64,000 bases of DNA from Synechococcus sp. RS9909 (GCF_014279595.1 NZ_CP047943.1:1612001-1676000); one strand, 5' to 3'. Positions 1 to 10,464 are shown, counted from the first letter of the stretch. The notes: a model not told the origin generated them from the letters alone. Translations and numbers: made by a program.

Positions 1-204
1 CGCCGTCAGGTCGCCGCTGGGGGAGAGAGCACGGGAGATCAACAACACGATGCCCGGCCGCAGCCGCTTGCCACCCGCACTGAAGAGATGTTCGGCCGCT
101 GCCTGCAGGATCGGATGACCGGCACCGATCAGGCTGCGCAGATCGCTCAGGAGCGCTTCGAGATCCTGCTCAACCGGCTGCAGCAACTCTGTAACGGTGC
201 TCAT
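1..204 (-). CDS. sds: Solanesyl/polyprenyl diphosphate synthase, N-terminal part only
   Basis: The first 68 residues of a trans-polyprenyl diphosphate synthase are visible, and the rest lies beyond the left edge. The start is ATG at 204. The stretch AAEHLFSAGGKRLRPGIVLL is the hallmark N-terminal region of this family, where GGKRLRP helps bind isopentenyl diphosphate. In cyanobacteria the enzyme makes the C45 side chain of plastoquinone. It follows murI on the same strand with a gap of about 55 bp, so co-transcription is likely. The family is clear; the exact chain length is inferred from cyanobacterial relatives. Confidence 0.85.
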   Translation of the reverse strand, partial: MSTVTELLQPVEQDLEALLSDLRSLIGAGHPILQAAAEHLFSAGGKRLRPGIVLLISRALSPSGDLTA

Positions 205-258
205 GACTCCCCTCGGCGCAGCGATCCTAGGGGCAGCGAGCCGATGAACGCTGAAGGC

Positions 259-1047
259 TCAGCGCAGCTCCACCAGCTCCACGAGCGGCCTCTCCCCCAG
301 CCAGGGAGTGGCCCGGCAGGCAAAGCCTTCGGGATCGGCGGTGACACACAGGCGGGTGGTCGCCAGGGAGAGGGGTTGGTCCGGTCGGCCCTCCCGGGGT
401 GTGCCGAGCAGGGCATCGAGCTGGCGCGCCACCCCTTCCGCTGGATCGATCAGCCGCACATCGGGCGGCAGCAGGCTCTGCAGCAGCGGTTGCAGCAAGG
501 GATAATGGGTGCAACCCAGGATCACCGATTGCACCGACGCCTCCAGCAGGGGCGTGAGATACAGCTGGGCGATCTGGCGCAGGGCCGGGCTGCTGAGATC
601 ACCGGCTTCGATCCGGGGCACGAACTCCGGGCAGGCCTGCTGCACCACCAGTGAACCGGGATGGAGCGCCTCGATGCTTTCCCGATAGGCACCGGAGGCC
701 ACCGTGGCCGGCGTGGCCAGCACCCCGACGCGGGACTCCCGCACCAGAGCCGCTGCTGCACCGATCAGGCCCACCACCGGCACCCCCGCCTGGCCCTCCG
801 CCACATCACGGGCGAGGGCATTGGTGGTGTTGCAGGCCATCACCACGGTGGACACCTGCTGGGATCGAAGCCAGGCCACCACCTCCGCGGCGATCGAGCG
901 GATCTCGGAGGGCGCGCGACTGCCGTAGGGCACCCGGGCGGTGTCGCCGAGATACACGCAGGGAACCGGTCCATGGCGATGCAACACGCTGCGGAGCACG
1001 GTGAGGCCACCGACGCCGCTGTCGAACAGTCCGAGACAAACGCTCAC
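259..1047 (-). CDS. murI: Glutamate racemase
   Basis: This is a 262-residue cytoplasmic enzyme converting L- to D-glutamate for peptidoglycan. The N-terminal FDSGVGGLTVL motif and the two catalytic cysteines (MACNTTNA near residue 72 and LGCTHYPLL near residue 178) are all present. It starts at GTG, and its GTGA overlaps the stop of the upstream amidase by 4 bp, which points to translational coupling. The full family length is present and nothing looks broken. Confidence 0.95.
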   Translation of the reverse strand: MSVCLGLFDSGVGGLTVLRSVLHRHGPVPCVYLGDTARVPYGSRAPSEIRSIAAEVVAWLRSQQVSTVVMACNTTNALARDVAEGQAGVPVVGLIGAAAALVRESRVGVLATPATVASGAYRESIEALHPGSLVVQQACPEFVPRIEAGDLSSPALRQIAQLYLTPLLEASVQSVILGCTHYPLLQPLLQSLLPPDVRLIDPAEGVARQLDALLGTPREGRPDQPLSLATTRLCVTADPEGFACRATPWLGERPLVELVELR

Positions 1048-2135
1048 CGCACCCCCTGGAGGTACTCGAGGATGCCGGCAGCGATGGCGAGCGCCAGGCG
1101 ACGGCGATGGCTCGCATTCGCCAGCCGGGGCGCATCGATCTCCCCGGTGACAAAACCGGTTTCCACCAGCACCGAAGGCATGGTGGTGCGGCGGATCACA
1201 AAGAAGCGACCGCGACGCACGCCGCGATCGGGACTGCCCGGCGAGACATTGAGCACCTGCTGCTGAATGCGCGAGGCCAGCCGAGCCGAGCGGGGGTCGG
1301 AGAAATAGAAGGTCTCGATCCCGTTCACCTCCGGGCGCGACATGCTGATCGCATTGGCGTGAATGCTCACGAAGGCGGTGGCACCGATGCGGTTGGCGAT
1401 CGCCACGCGGGGCGGCAGATCGACATCCACATCCGCCGTGCGCGTCATCGTGACCTGCACCCCCTTGGCCTCCAGCAGCTGGGCCACCTGCAGGGAAATA
1501 TCCAGCACCACGTCGGTCTCGCGCAGCCCGCCGATTCCCACCGCTCCGGGATCAGGACCGCCATGACCGGGATCGATCACGACCCGATACCGACCCCGCG
1601 GCACATCGGGCAGGCCGGAGGCATTGATCGGTGTGCGCGTAGGGGTGATGCGCACCCCCGGCGTCCAGCCCCCGGAGCGGGCGGTGAGGTCGCCCTCTCC
1701 GATCGCCCGCAGTCCTCGCGTGGGCAGATCGGAGAACACCAGTTTCCAGCGGTCGGCGGCCGTGCCCACCAGCTTGAGGCGACCGGGGTCGAGATCAACA
1801 CCGGGCTGGAACTCGAGCACCAGCCGGGTGGTGCCCGGGGTGGGCTTGCCGAGTCGCACCTCCCGCAAGGCCCCACTGCCGGCCAGACTGCGCGCCCGAC
1901 TGAGCTCGCCGGGAAAATCAATCCACACCCGCGGGCCCTGCCGGCGATCGCCGGCTTCAAAAAAAGCTTCCAGGCGGGCACCGGTGGCGGTGCGCAGCTC
2001 GAGAACACCCTCGCGATTGAACGACCAGGCGGCCAGGGCGCTGACCGCTCGCGCCGGCAGAGCCAACAGCAAAGCCGACAGCTGCACAAGCGCCAGGCTC
2101 GCCAGCGCCAGGGGACGGGGACGGACCGGGCGCAT
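1044..2135 (-). CDS. N-acetylmuramoyl-L-alanine amidase (AMIN + Amidase_3)
   Basis: This periplasmic cell-wall hydrolase cleaves the amide bond between MurNAc and L-alanine. ATG at 2135 is preferred because it lies just past the upstream gene's stop at 2140; an earlier in-frame ATG at 2168 would overlap that gene. A signal peptide or anchor (LALASLALVQLSALLLALPARA) comes first, then an AMIN domain at roughly residues 30-150, then the zinc amidase domain. Zinc and catalytic residues are visible in VIDPGHGGPDPGAVG, LRETDVVLDIS, SIHANAI and VLVETGF. It is part of a minus-strand run with murI. Confidence 0.9.
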   Translation of the reverse strand: MRPVRPRPLALASLALVQLSALLLALPARAVSALAAWSFNREGVLELRTATGARLEAFFEAGDRRQGPRVWIDFPGELSRARSLAGSGALREVRLGKPTPGTTRLVLEFQPGVDLDPGRLKLVGTAADRWKLVFSDLPTRGLRAIGEGDLTARSGGWTPGVRITPTRTPINASGLPDVPRGRYRVVIDPGHGGPDPGAVGIGGLRETDVVLDISLQVAQLLEAKGVQVTMTRTADVDVDLPPRVAIANRIGATAFVSIHANAISMSRPEVNGIETFYFSDPRSARLASRIQQQVLNVSPGSPDRGVRRGRFFVIRRTTMPSVLVETGFVTGEIDAPRLANASHRRRLALAIAAGILEYLQGVR

Positions 2136-2139
2136 GGGC

Positions 2140-2961
2140 TCAGAACAGCGCGGGCCGGCGATGTTCAAGGCTGGGCATCTGGCCGCGGATCCGCTTCAGG
2201 TGGTCGGGATCGATCGGGGCGATGGCAGCACCGGGCGCAACGCCGGCATCGGCGAGCACCGTGCCCCAGGGGTCGATCACCATGGCGTGACCATGGGTCT
2301 GACGCCGGCCGTAGTGGAGCCCCGTCTGAGCCGGTGCCAACACATAGGCCGTGTTCTCGATTGCCCGGGCCTGCAGCAGAACCTGCCAGTGATCCTTCCC
2401 GGTGAAGGCAGTGAAGGCGGCTGGGATCATCAACACCTCGGCTCCATCACCGACGAGATGGCGGTAGAGCTCAGGGAAGCGCAGGTCGTAGCAAATGGAC
2501 ACCCCCACCCGGCAGAGACCGGGGATGGTGACAACCGGTGGATGGTTGTGGCCCGGACTGAAGCTGGCGGATTCCCGGTAGGTACTGCCGTCCGGCAGAT
2601 CCACATCAAAGAGGTGAATCTTGTCGTAGCTCGCCAGCAGCTGGCCATCGCGGCCCACCAGCTGGGCCCGTTGATAGGTGTGCTGGCCGTCGCCGACCGG
2701 CACTGGAAAACCGCCGCCGAGGATGGCCAGCTGGTAGCGACAGGCCATGGTGACCAGGAAGCGCTCGCACTGCTCCGCGAGGGTGGGGGCCAGTTCGAGG
2801 CGGCGCGGATCGTCGCCCATGTAGGCGAAATTTTCGGGTAGGCCCACCAGCTCGGCACCGCGTCGGGCCGCCAGATCGATCTGTTCTTCCGCCGCCGCCA
2901 AGTTGGCCTCTGGATCAGAGCCGCTCGTGAGTTGCACAGCCGCCGCCAGGAAGTCGCTCAC
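2140..2961 (-). CDS. Carbon-nitrogen hydrolase, nitrilase superfamily (omega-amidase/Nit-like)
   Basis: This is a 273-residue hydrolase of C-N bonds. The full catalytic triad is visible: Glu in GLPENFAYMG, Lys in YDKIHLFDVDLPDG and Cys in SICYDLRFPELY. I chose GTG at 2961 (VSDFLAAAVQ) because the homologous fold begins there; an open extension to an ATG at 3009 adds 16 residues with no family resemblance. Nit-like members often hydrolyse deaminated glutathione or alpha-keto-amides, but the substrate cannot be read from the sequence. It sits between comB and the amidase on the same strand. Confidence 0.88.
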   Translation of the reverse strand: MSDFLAAAVQLTSGSDPEANLAAAEEQIDLAARRGAELVGLPENFAYMGDDPRRLELAPTLAEQCERFLVTMACRYQLAILGGGFPVPVGDGQHTYQRAQLVGRDGQLLASYDKIHLFDVDLPDGSTYRESASFSPGHNHPPVVTIPGLCRVGVSICYDLRFPELYRHLVGDGAEVLMIPAAFTAFTGKDHWQVLLQARAIENTAYVLAPAQTGLHYGRRQTHGHAMVIDPWGTVLADAGVAPGAAIAPIDPDHLKRIRGQMPSLEHRRPALF

Positions 2962-3012
2962 GGAAGGTCGAGAAAGGCCTGATCGTAAGGGGATCCCCCT
3001 GGGCGGCAAAAA

Positions 3013-3783
3013 TTAGTTGGTGAGCACCACCGCCCGGAGCACACCCGGCTCCACCTGGGTCGGCACCACACGCAGCTGATCCAGACCAGCGCAGCAGCGG
3101 AAATCGGCGTCGTGATCGCCGAGCCCGATCAGACGTTGACCATGGCTGGCGGTGCGCAGACAGGCTTCAGGGTCGGCCTGCCAGCGCTGCCAGAGCGCCA
3201 GAGCCGCCTCCAATTCATCGTTGGCGACCTGGGCTCCCTGGGCGATCAACAGCGCGGCGAGGGCGCCGGCGGCAAGGGAATCCTCCAGGGAATAGGCCCC
3301 CTCCCAGCCACTGCCCACGATCCACAGCTGCTCCAACGGCTCCTGCAACAACCGCTCCGCCACAGCCTGGCGATTGGGCAGGGCCGCGGTGAACACCCGT
3401 GACACATCGCGCACCCGCTGCAGCGAGCGGGTGCCGTTCGTGGTGCTCATGAACAAGCGTTTGCCCTGGACCAACTCCGGCACCACGGCCACCGGAGAGT
3501 TGCCCAGATCAAAGCCATCGAGCTTCTGGCCGCCCCGTTCGCCCACCAGCAGTCGGGATCCTTCCGGCCAGACCGCCGCCGCGGCCCGCAAGGCATCGAG
3601 ATCACTGAAGGTCTGCACCGCCTCCGCCCCGTTGTGGAGGGCCCAGGCGATCGTGGTGGTGGCCCGCAGCACATCGATCACGACCGCTGCATCAGGACAG
3701 CCTGCATCAGGACAGCCTGCATCAGGAGAAGCAGCCTCCGGCACGTCGTTGGCAACGTGGAAATAGGCAATCTGCAGGGCCAC
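3013..3783 (-). CDS. comB: 2-phosphosulfolactate phosphatase family protein (ComB)
   Basis: This 256-residue protein belongs to the ComB family, which in methanogens removes phosphate from 2-phosphosulfolactate during coenzyme M synthesis. Many cyanobacteria carry homologues of unproven role. Recognisable blocks are [36 protein letters not shown] and STTNGTRSL. An in-frame 15-bp tandem repeat near the N-terminus inserts DAGCP units before the first conserved strand. It is first in the minus-strand run that continues through the nitrilase, amidase and murI. Family assignment is firm; the physiological substrate is not. Confidence 0.85.
   Translation of the reverse strand: MALQIAYFHVANDVPEAASPDAGCPDAGCPDAAVVIDVLRATTTIAWALHNGAEAVQTFSDLDALRAAAAVWPEGSRLLVGERGGQKLDGFDLGNSPVAVVPELVQGKRLFMSTTNGTRSLQRVRDVSRVFTAALPNRQAVAERLLQEPLEQLWIVGSGWEGAYSLEDSLAAGALAALLIAQGAQVANDELEAALALWQRWQADPEACLRTASHGQRLIGLGDHDADFRCCAGLDQLRVVPTQVEPGVLRAVVLTN
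3689..3727 (-). repeat. 15-bp tandem repeat inside comB
   Basis: GCATCAGGACAGCCT occurs twice back to back and is followed by a partial third copy. Each unit is 15 bp, so the frame is kept and the protein gains repeated DAGCP units in the loop before the first beta strand. Copy number may differ between strains. Confidence 0.9.
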
Positions 3784-3841
3784 GGCGATCCGGCGGGTGC
3801 GTCACAGTACCGGGATCGCCCGATCCGCCACCGTCTGCTCC

Positions 3842-5422
3842 ATGGCCCTGTTTCGCTCCGGACCGGCGACCCGCGACCTAAGAGGCTTCCTGCAGCTCCT
3901 GGAGGAGCGGGGCCAGTTGCGGCGGATCACCGCGGCGGTGGACCCCGATCTGGAGCTGGCTGCGATCGCCGATCGGGTGCTGGCTGCCGGTGGCCCGGCG
4001 CTGCTTTTTGAGAACGTGATCGGCTCCTCGATGCCCGTGGCCGTGAATCTGCTCGGCACCGTGGAGCGGGTGGTGTGGAGCATGGGGCTGGAGCGGGCTG
4101 AGCAGCTGGAGGATCTCGGCTCCCGCCTGGCCCTGCTCCAGCAGCCCAAACCTCCGAAAGGCCTGAAGGAGACCAAGGCCTTTGCCCGCGTGTTCTGGGA
4201 TCTGGTGAAGGCGGTGCCCGACCGCGACCTCACCCCCCCCTGCCGCCAGCGGGTGGTGATGGGCGATGCAGTCAATCTCGACGCCCTGCCGCTGATCCGC
4301 CCCTGGCCGGGGGATGCGGGCGGCGTGATCACCCTCGGCCTGGTGATCACGAAGGATCCGGAAACCGGTGTGCCGAATGTGGGGGTGTATCGCCTGCAGA
4401 AGCAATCGATCAACACGATGACCGTGCATTGGTTGAGCGTGCGCGGCGGCGCCCGCCACCTGCGCAAGGCGGCGGCTCTTGGCCAGAAGCTCGAGGTGGC
4501 TGTGGCAATCGGGGTGCACCCGCTGCTGGTGATGGCGGCCGCCACGCCGATTCCGGTGCAACTGAGCGAATGGTTGTTCGCCGGGCTGTACGCCGGTGAA
4601 GGGGTGCGGCTGGCCCCGTGCAAAACCCTCGATCTGAAGGTGCCGAGCCACAGCGAAATCGTGCTGGAGGGCACGATCACCCCTGGAGAAGTCAGCCCTG
4701 ACGGCCCCTTCGGTGATCACATGGGCTTTTACGGCGGCATCGAGGATTCGCCGCTGGTGCGCTTTCACTGCATCACGCAACGGCGCGACCCGATCCTGCT
4801 CACCACCTTCAGCGGCAGACCACCCAAGGAGGAGGCGATGCTGGCCATCGCCCTCAACCGCATCTACACGCCGATCCTGCGCCAGCAGATTCCGGAGATC
4901 AGAGATTTCTTCCTGCCGATGGAGGCCCTCAGCTACAAGCTGGCGGTGATCTCCATCGACAAGGCCTACCCGGGCCAGGCGAAACGCGCGGCGATGGCCT
5001 TCTGGAGCGCCCTGCCCCAGTTCACCTACACCAAATTCGTGGTGGTGGTGGATCAGCAGATCAATGTGCGCGATCCGCGCCAGGTGATCTGGGCGATCGC
5101 CGCCCAGGTGGATCCCCAGCGGGATCTGTTCGTGCTCGAGAACACCCCCTTCGACAGCCTCGATTTCGCCAGCGAACAGCTGGGCCTCGGGGGGCGGATG
5201 GCGATCGATGCCACCACCAAGATCGGCCCGGAGAAGAACCACGACTGGGGCGAACCGCTGAGCCGGCCGGTGGAGCTGGAACAGCGGGTGAGCGCCCGGA
5301 TGGAGGAACTCGGCCTGGCGGACATCGACAGCCATGACCCCGACCCGGCCCTGTTCGGCTACGTGCTCGACCGGTTTCTGCAGAACCGACCCATAGGATC
5401 GGCTCCATCTCAAGGGGGGTGA
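3842..5422 (+). CDS. UbiD family decarboxylase
   Basis: This is a 526-residue prenylated-FMN-dependent decarboxylase. In cyanobacteria the family is thought to remove the carboxyl group of a polyprenyl-4-hydroxybenzoate during plastoquinone synthesis. Conserved blocks include the region around NMTVHWLSVRGGARH-like residues (INTMTVHWL), EGTITPGEVSPDGPFGDHMG with its metal-binding context, and ITQRRDPILLTTF. ATG at 3842 (MALFRSGPATRDLRGF) fits the family N-terminus; an upstream ATG at 3797 adds 15 unconserved residues. It is followed 6 bp later by aroA, probably as an operon. Confidence 0.9.
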   Translation: MALFRSGPATRDLRGFLQLLEERGQLRRITAAVDPDLELAAIADRVLAAGGPALLFENVIGSSMPVAVNLLGTVERVVWSMGLERAEQLEDLGSRLALLQQPKPPKGLKETKAFARVFWDLVKAVPDRDLTPPCRQRVVMGDAVNLDALPLIRPWPGDAGGVITLGLVITKDPETGVPNVGVYRLQKQSINTMTVHWLSVRGGARHLRKAAALGQKLEVAVAIGVHPLLVMAAATPIPVQLSEWLFAGLYAGEGVRLAPCKTLDLKVPSHSEIVLEGTITPGEVSPDGPFGDHMGFYGGIEDSPLVRFHCITQRRDPILLTTFSGRPPKEEAMLAIALNRIYTPILRQQIPEIRDFFLPMEALSYKLAVISIDKAYPGQAKRAAMAFWSALPQFTYTKFVVVVDQQINVRDPRQVIWAIAAQVDPQRDLFVLENTPFDSLDFASEQLGLGGRMAIDATTKIGPEKNHDWGEPLSRPVELEQRVSARMEELGLADIDSHDPDPALFGYVLDRFLQNRPIGSAPSQGG

Positions 5423-5428
5423 CCCACC

Positions 5429-6748
5429 GTGTCCGGAACCACTGGCTCTCCCCGTGACCTGAAGGCGGGCGGACGACTGGGCGGACGGGTCCGGGTGCCG
5501 GGCGATAAATCGATTTCCCACCGGGCCCTGCTCTTCGGTGCGATCGCCGAAGGCACCACCACCATTGAAGGCTTGCTGCCGGCCGAGGATCCGATCAGCA
5601 CCGCCGCCTGCCTGCGGGCGATGGGGGCGGTGATCAGCCCGATCGAGGCCGGAGCGGTGATCGAAGTGCAGGGCGTGGGGCTTGATGGCCTGCAGGAACC
5701 ATCCGAAGTGCTCGACTGCGGCAATTCCGGCACCACCATGCGCTTGATGCTCGGTCTGCTGGCCGGTCGCGAGGGCAGGCACTTCGTGCTCAGTGGCGAT
5801 GCCTCCCTGCGCCGGCGACCGATGCAACGGGTCGGGCAGCCTCTGGCCCTGATGGGAGCGGAGGTGCGCGGACGCAACGGCGGCAACTTCGCCCCCCTCG
5901 CCGTGCAGGGCCAACCGCTCCATGGCGCCGTGGTGGGCACGCCGGTGGCCAGCGCCCAGGTGAAATCAGCGCTGCTGCTCGCTGCCCTCACCGCCAAAGG
6001 GCCGAGCACCGTGATCGAACCGGCCCATTCCCGTGACCACAGCGAACGGATGCTGCGCGCCTTCGGCGCTGATCTTGAGGTGGGTGGCGAGATGGGACGC
6101 CACATCACGGTGCGGCCTGGCGCCAACCTGCGCGGTCAGCACGTGGTGGTGCCTGGAGACATCAGCTCAGCGGCCTTCTGGCTGGTGGCCGGTGCTCTGG
6201 TGCCGGGCGCGGATCTCACGATCGAAAATGTGGGGCTCAATCCCACCCGCACCGGGGTGTTGGCGGTGCTGGAGCAGATGCAGGCGCGGATCGAGGTGTT
6301 GAACCGACGGGATGTGGCCGGCGAGCCCGTCGGCGACCTGCGCGTGCGTCAGGGGCCGCTCCAACCCTTCAACTTCGGCGAAGAGATCATGCCCCGACTG
6401 GTGGATGAGGTGCCGATCCTGGCCGTGGCGGCCTGCTTCTGCGATGGCGTCAGCCGCATCAGCGGCGCCTCCGAGCTGCGGGTGAAGGAAACCGACCGGC
6501 TGGCGGTGATGGCACGCCAACTCAAGGCGATGGGAGCCTCGATCGACGAACACGACGATGGCCTCACCATCCATGGCGGCCATCCTCTGCGCGGGGCCGC
6601 CCTCGACAGCGAAACCGACCATCGAGTGGCGATGAGCCTGGCGGTGGCGGCGATGCTGGCGGAGGGAGACTCCACGCTGGCCCGCAGCGAAGCCGCCGCC
6701 GTGAGCTATCCCGGTTTCTGGAGCGACTTTGAGCGACTGCGCTCCTGA
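5429..6748 (+). CDS. aroA: 3-phosphoshikimate 1-carboxyvinyltransferase (EPSP synthase)
   Basis: This is the sixth step of the shikimate pathway, transferring enolpyruvyl from PEP to shikimate-3-phosphate in the cytoplasm. It has 439 residues, the normal length. Signature motifs are [12 protein letters not shown] (substrate-binding Lys), [21 protein letters not shown] and [12 protein letters not shown]. It starts at GTG. The 3' end overlaps the next gene by 20 bp. Confidence 0.96.
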   Translation: MSGTTGSPRDLKAGGRLGGRVRVPGDKSISHRALLFGAIAEGTTTIEGLLPAEDPISTAACLRAMGAVISPIEAGAVIEVQGVGLDGLQEPSEVLDCGNSGTTMRLMLGLLAGREGRHFVLSGDASLRRRPMQRVGQPLALMGAEVRGRNGGNFAPLAVQGQPLHGAVVGTPVASAQVKSALLLAALTAKGPSTVIEPAHSRDHSERMLRAFGADLEVGGEMGRHITVRPGANLRGQHVVVPGDISSAAFWLVAGALVPGADLTIENVGLNPTRTGVLAVLEQMQARIEVLNRRDVAGEPVGDLRVRQGPLQPFNFGEEIMPRLVDEVPILAVAACFCDGVSRISGASELRVKETDRLAVMARQLKAMGASIDEHDDGLTIHGGHPLRGAALDSETDHRVAMSLAVAAMLAEGDSTLARSEAAAVSYPGFWSDFERLRS

Positions 6749-7697
6749 AGGGTCCGGCGCCGAACCCAGCGGCCATCCGCTCGGGTCGCTGACCCCCCTG
6801 AACACAGCGGACGGCAGCCTCAGCCTGCACAGCAGCCTTTTCCAGGAGGCCTTCCACAGTTCTGCCGGAGCGCTGGCGGAAGCCAGGGCAAAGTTCGCCC
6901 AGCCGGCTGAACTGCAGCGCTTCGGGCCCAAATCCACCCTGCGGGTGCTCGATGTGTGCGTGGGGCTCGGCTACAACAGCGCCGCCTTGATGACAGAGCT
7001 CAACCAGCCCAGGCTCGCCTGGTGGGGGCTGGAGCTGGATCGCCGCCCTCTGGAGCTGGCACTGGCGCAGCCATCCTTCCGCAGGCTCTGGCCCGAGCCG
7101 GTGCTGCGGCGACTTGAGGCGCTGCAGCACCAGGGCACCTGGCAGGACAGCGGCAGTGCGGGCACGCTCCTGTGGGGGGACGCGCGCCAGACCCTGACGC
7201 AGCTGCCGGCGCACAGTCGCTTCGACCTGATCCTCCACGATGCCTTCTCCCCCAGCCGCTGCCCCGAGCTCTGGAGCGAGGAGTTCCTCAGCGCTCTGGC
7301 GCAGCGCCTGGCCCCCGGCGGTCGCCTGCTCACCTACTCACGGGCAGCGGCGGTGCGAGCCAGCCTGCGCCGGGCCGGGCTGGCGTTGCGCTCACTGCTG
7401 CCGGCACCGGGCCAACGCCAGGAATGGAGCTCGGGGACGCTGGCCCAGCGACCGAACCCGGTGGACCCCCTACCGGAGCATGGGCCGGGCTGGCAACCGC
7501 TGAGCGCCATGGAGGAGGAGCACCTGCACACCCGCGCCGCCATCCCCTACCGGGATCCCCACCAACAGGACGCAGCCACGACGATCCGCCAACGTCGAGA
7601 CGAGGAACAGCAGCGCTGCGCCCTGGAGAGCACCAGCGCCTGGCAACGGCGCTGGATCGGCACCAGCATCGGCAAGAGCAGCGGACTCTCCCGGTAG
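6729..7697 (+). CDS. MnmC-like SAM-dependent methyltransferase (DUF752 type)
   Basis: This 322-residue protein resembles the methyltransferase half of the bifunctional tRNA-modifying enzyme MnmC; the FAD oxidase half is absent. A SAM-binding motif ([12 protein letters not shown]) lies at about residue 75, and [17 protein letters not shown] resembles the family's active-site motif. The first 20 bp overlap aroA. By homology it may methylate the wobble uridine of tRNA; that role is inference for stand-alone cyanobacterial proteins. Confidence 0.8.
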   Translation: MSDCAPEGSGAEPSGHPLGSLTPLNTADGSLSLHSSLFQEAFHSSAGALAEARAKFAQPAELQRFGPKSTLRVLDVCVGLGYNSAALMTELNQPRLAWWGLELDRRPLELALAQPSFRRLWPEPVLRRLEALQHQGTWQDSGSAGTLLWGDARQTLTQLPAHSRFDLILHDAFSPSRCPELWSEEFLSALAQRLAPGGRLLTYSRAAAVRASLRRAGLALRSLLPAPGQRQEWSSGTLAQRPNPVDPLPEHGPGWQPLSAMEEEHLHTRAAIPYRDPHQQDAATTIRQRRDEEQQRCALESTSAWQRRWIGTSIGKSSGLSR

Positions 7698-7722
7698 ATT
7701 CCGGCCGACTCGCCTGCCGCGC

Positions 7723-9081
7723 ATGCTCGCCGTTGCCGTTCTGGCCGCCGGAAAAGGCACCCGGATGAAAAGCGCCCTGCCCAAGGTGCTCCAGCCCCTG
7801 GCCGGCGCCACTCTGGTGGAGCGGGTGCTGGCCAGTGCCCGCCGCCTGCAGCCGGAGCGACGGCTGCTGATCGTGGGCCACCAGGCGGAGCGGGTGGAGC
7901 AACAACTGAGCCATGTGGAAGGGCTCGACTTCGTGCTGCAGCAGCCCCAGAACGGCACCGGCCACGCCGTGCAACAACTGCTGGAACCGCTCAGCGACTT
8001 CGACGGCGACCTGCTGGTGCTCAACGGCGATGTGCCCCTGCTGCGGCAGGACACCGTGGAACAGCTGGTGGCGACCCATCGCAGCAGTGGTGCCGATGTG
8101 ACCCTGCTCACGGCCCGGCTTGCCGACCCGACCGGCTATGGCCGGGTGTTCGCCGATGCCCAGGGCCAGGTGAGCGGCATCATCGAGCATCGCGACTGCA
8201 GCGAGGAGCAACGGCGCAACACGCTCACCAATGCGGGGATCTACTGCTTCAACTGGCGACAGCTGGCGCGGGTGTTGCCGCAACTCAGCACCGACAACGA
8301 CCAGGGAGAGCTCTACCTCACCGACACCGTGGCGATGCTCGAGAAGGCCATGCATGTGGAGGTGGCCGATCCCGCTGAGGTGAACGGCATCAACAACCGG
8401 CAACAGCTGGCCCAATGCGAAGGGCTGCTGCAGGAGCGCCTGCGGCAGCACTGGATGGCGGAAGGCGTCACCTTCATCGATCCCGCCAGCTGCACCCTGA
8501 GTGAGGAGTGCCACTTCGGCAGAGACGTGGTGATCGAACCGCAGACCCATCTGCGTGGACGCTGCCGGATCGGCGACAACTGTCGACTCGGACCGGGAAG
8601 TTTGCTGGAGGATGCGGTTTTGGGGTGCGATGTGACCGTGCTGCAGTCGGTGGTGCGCGGAGCCACCGCGGGCGATGGGGTGGCGATCGGCCCCTTCGCC
8701 CACCTCAGGCCGGCCGCGGAGATCGGCGATCAGTGCCGGATCGGCAACTTCGTGGAGGTGAAAAAGAGTGTGCTGGGCAGCGGCAGCAAGGTGAATCACC
8801 TCAGCTACATCGGCGATGCCGAACTGGGCCGGGATGTGAATGTGGGGGCAGGCACCATCACCGCCAATTACGACGGCGTCAACAAACACCGCACCGTGAT
8901 CGGCGATGGCAGCAAAACCGGCGCCAATTCCGTGATCGTGGCCCCGGTGACCATTGGCCAAGCGGTGACGATCGGGGCCGGCTCCACCATCACCAAAGAT
9001 GTGCCCGATGGCGCCCTGGCCCTGGGCCGCGCCAAACAACTGATCAAGGAACACTGGCAGGGCCCCAAGCCCGAAGCCTGA
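7723..9081 (+). CDS. glmU: Bifunctional UDP-N-acetylglucosamine pyrophosphorylase / glucosamine-1-phosphate acetyltransferase
   Basis: This cytoplasmic enzyme makes UDP-GlcNAc for peptidoglycan and LPS. It has 452 residues. The N-terminal uridyltransferase carries [15 protein letters not shown] and NGDVPLL. The C-terminal left-handed beta helix of hexapeptide repeats runs from about residue 255 and includes [21 protein letters not shown] and the acetyltransferase region [16 protein letters not shown]. Its TGA and the stop of the convergent murF gene touch with no spacing. Confidence 0.96.
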   Translation: MLAVAVLAAGKGTRMKSALPKVLQPLAGATLVERVLASARRLQPERRLLIVGHQAERVEQQLSHVEGLDFVLQQPQNGTGHAVQQLLEPLSDFDGDLLVLNGDVPLLRQDTVEQLVATHRSSGADVTLLTARLADPTGYGRVFADAQGQVSGIIEHRDCSEEQRRNTLTNAGIYCFNWRQLARVLPQLSTDNDQGELYLTDTVAMLEKAMHVEVADPAEVNGINNRQQLAQCEGLLQERLRQHWMAEGVTFIDPASCTLSEECHFGRDVVIEPQTHLRGRCRIGDNCRLGPGSLLEDAVLGCDVTVLQSVVRGATAGDGVAIGPFAHLRPAAEIGDQCRIGNFVEVKKSVLGSGSKVNHLSYIGDAELGRDVNVGAGTITANYDGVNKHRTVIGDGSKTGANSVIVAPVTIGQAVTIGAGSTITKDVPDGALALGRAKQLIKEHWQGPKPEA

Positions 9082-10464
9082 TCAGGCCAGGGCCCGGCCG
9101 AGCTCCGGCAGTAGGCGCTCCAGGGCCACACCGCGACTGGCTTTGAGCAGGAGCGTGTCACCCGACTGAAGCCAGGCCGCCAGAACCGGCACGGCCTGCT
9201 CGGGGGTGTCGACCCGCTGAAGACGGGGGAGGGGCGCAGCGGCCTCGGCCATGGCGTCGGCTTCCGCTCCCGCCATCACCAGCACCAGACCATCGAGCCC
9301 GCAGGCCACTGCCCGCTCCGCCACCTGCCGATGCAGCGCCACGCTCTGGTCACCCAGCTCAAGCATGGCGCCCAGCACCGCAAAGCGCCGCCCAGCCTGG
9401 TGCGCCAACAACTCCAGGGCGGCGAACACCGCCTCCGGTGAGGCGTTGTAGGTCTCATCGAGCACCTGGATGCCGGCCAGCTCGATGCGGCGATTGCGCC
9501 CGCCGGGAACGGCAACCTTCAGATCCTGAAGCTGCGCCAACGGCACGCCGAGCTCCTGCGCCACCGTGAGCGCCAGCAACAGATTGCGGGCGTTATGGCG
9601 CCCCTCCAGCGGCAGACGGATCGCGAGGCCCTCGAGCCGCAGCACCCCGGCGCAGACATCGACGACACCGAGGCGATCCACCGGCGCCTCGGGCCGCACC
9701 GACTCGAGAGCATCCCCCTCCAGCGCCACACGCCGCACCCGACCGGCCCAGCACTGCGCCAGGGCCGCCTCCAGCAGGGGATCACCGGCAGGAATCACCA
9801 CCAGGCCATCGGCCGCCAACGACGCGGTGATCTCACATTTGGCGGCAGCGATCGCTTCCCGACTGCCGAGACGACCGATATGAGCCGTGCCGATGTTGGT
9901 GATCACCGCGATCTGCGGTTCGGCGCATCGGGAAAGCCGGGCGATCTCACCGGGGCCGCGCATGCCCATCTCGATCACGGCAGCGCCATGCTCCGGGCCC
10001 ACACCGAGCACGGTGAGCGGCACGCCGACGTCGTTGTTGTTGTTGCCGCTGCTCGCCTGCACGACACCCAGGGGCGCCAAGGCGGCGCGGATCAGCTCCC
10101 GGGTGGTGGTTTTGCCTGCGGACCCTGTCACCGCCACCACCGGGCACGGGAGCTGGCGGCGATGGGCGCGGGCCAGCATCTGGTAAGCCTCCAGGGTGTC
10201 GTTGACGCGCCAATGGAGCAGCCCAGGCGGCACGGGGTCGCTCCAAGCGGTCGCCACCACGGCGGCCTGGGCCGGGCGAGCGGCGGCTTCTACCAGGAAG
10301 CGATGGCCATCAAAACGCTCGCCCACCAGGGGCACGAAAAAGGCGCCGGCCACGAGCTGGCGGCTGTCGGTGCAGACCGGGCCCAGGGGCTGATCCAGCA
10401 GGTCTGGATGCTGCAATCCCACCGGATCGCCCCAGATCTCGATCAGTTGCCTCAGTGTCAGCAC
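9082..10464 (-). CDS. murF: UDP-MurNAc-tripeptide--D-alanyl-D-alanine ligase
   Basis: This cytoplasmic ATP-dependent Mur ligase adds D-Ala-D-Ala to the muropeptide precursor. It has 460 residues in three domains. The ATP P-loop (VTGSAGKTTTRELI) is near residue 112, GNNNNDVGVPL follows, and the late motif LDETYNASPEAVFAAL is diagnostic. It is convergent with glmU and has the 10467-11177 gene immediately upstream on the same strand. Confidence 0.95.
   Translation of the reverse strand: MLTLRQLIEIWGDPVGLQHPDLLDQPLGPVCTDSRQLVAGAFFVPLVGERFDGHRFLVEAAARPAQAAVVATAWSDPVPPGLLHWRVNDTLEAYQMLARAHRRQLPCPVVAVTGSAGKTTTRELIRAALAPLGVVQASSGNNNNDVGVPLTVLGVGPEHGAAVIEMGMRGPGEIARLSRCAEPQIAVITNIGTAHIGRLGSREAIAAAKCEITASLAADGLVVIPAGDPLLEAALAQCWAGRVRRVALEGDALESVRPEAPVDRLGVVDVCAGVLRLEGLAIRLPLEGRHNARNLLLALTVAQELGVPLAQLQDLKVAVPGGRNRRIELAGIQVLDETYNASPEAVFAALELLAHQAGRRFAVLGAMLELGDQSVALHRQVAERAVACGLDGLVLVMAGAEADAMAEAAAPLPRLQRVDTPEQAVPVLAAWLQSGDTLLLKASRGVALERLLPELGRALA

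Noticed and set aside
3878-5923. 681-codon minus-strand frame opposite the UbiD-like gene and aroA
   Set aside because: It lies antisense to two clear enzymes; its His/Gln/Arg-rich composition is typical of shadow frames in GC-rich DNA.
7330-9054. 574-codon minus-strand frame opposite glmU
   Set aside because: It is antisense to the hexapeptide-repeat enzyme; the pattern follows glmU codon structure.
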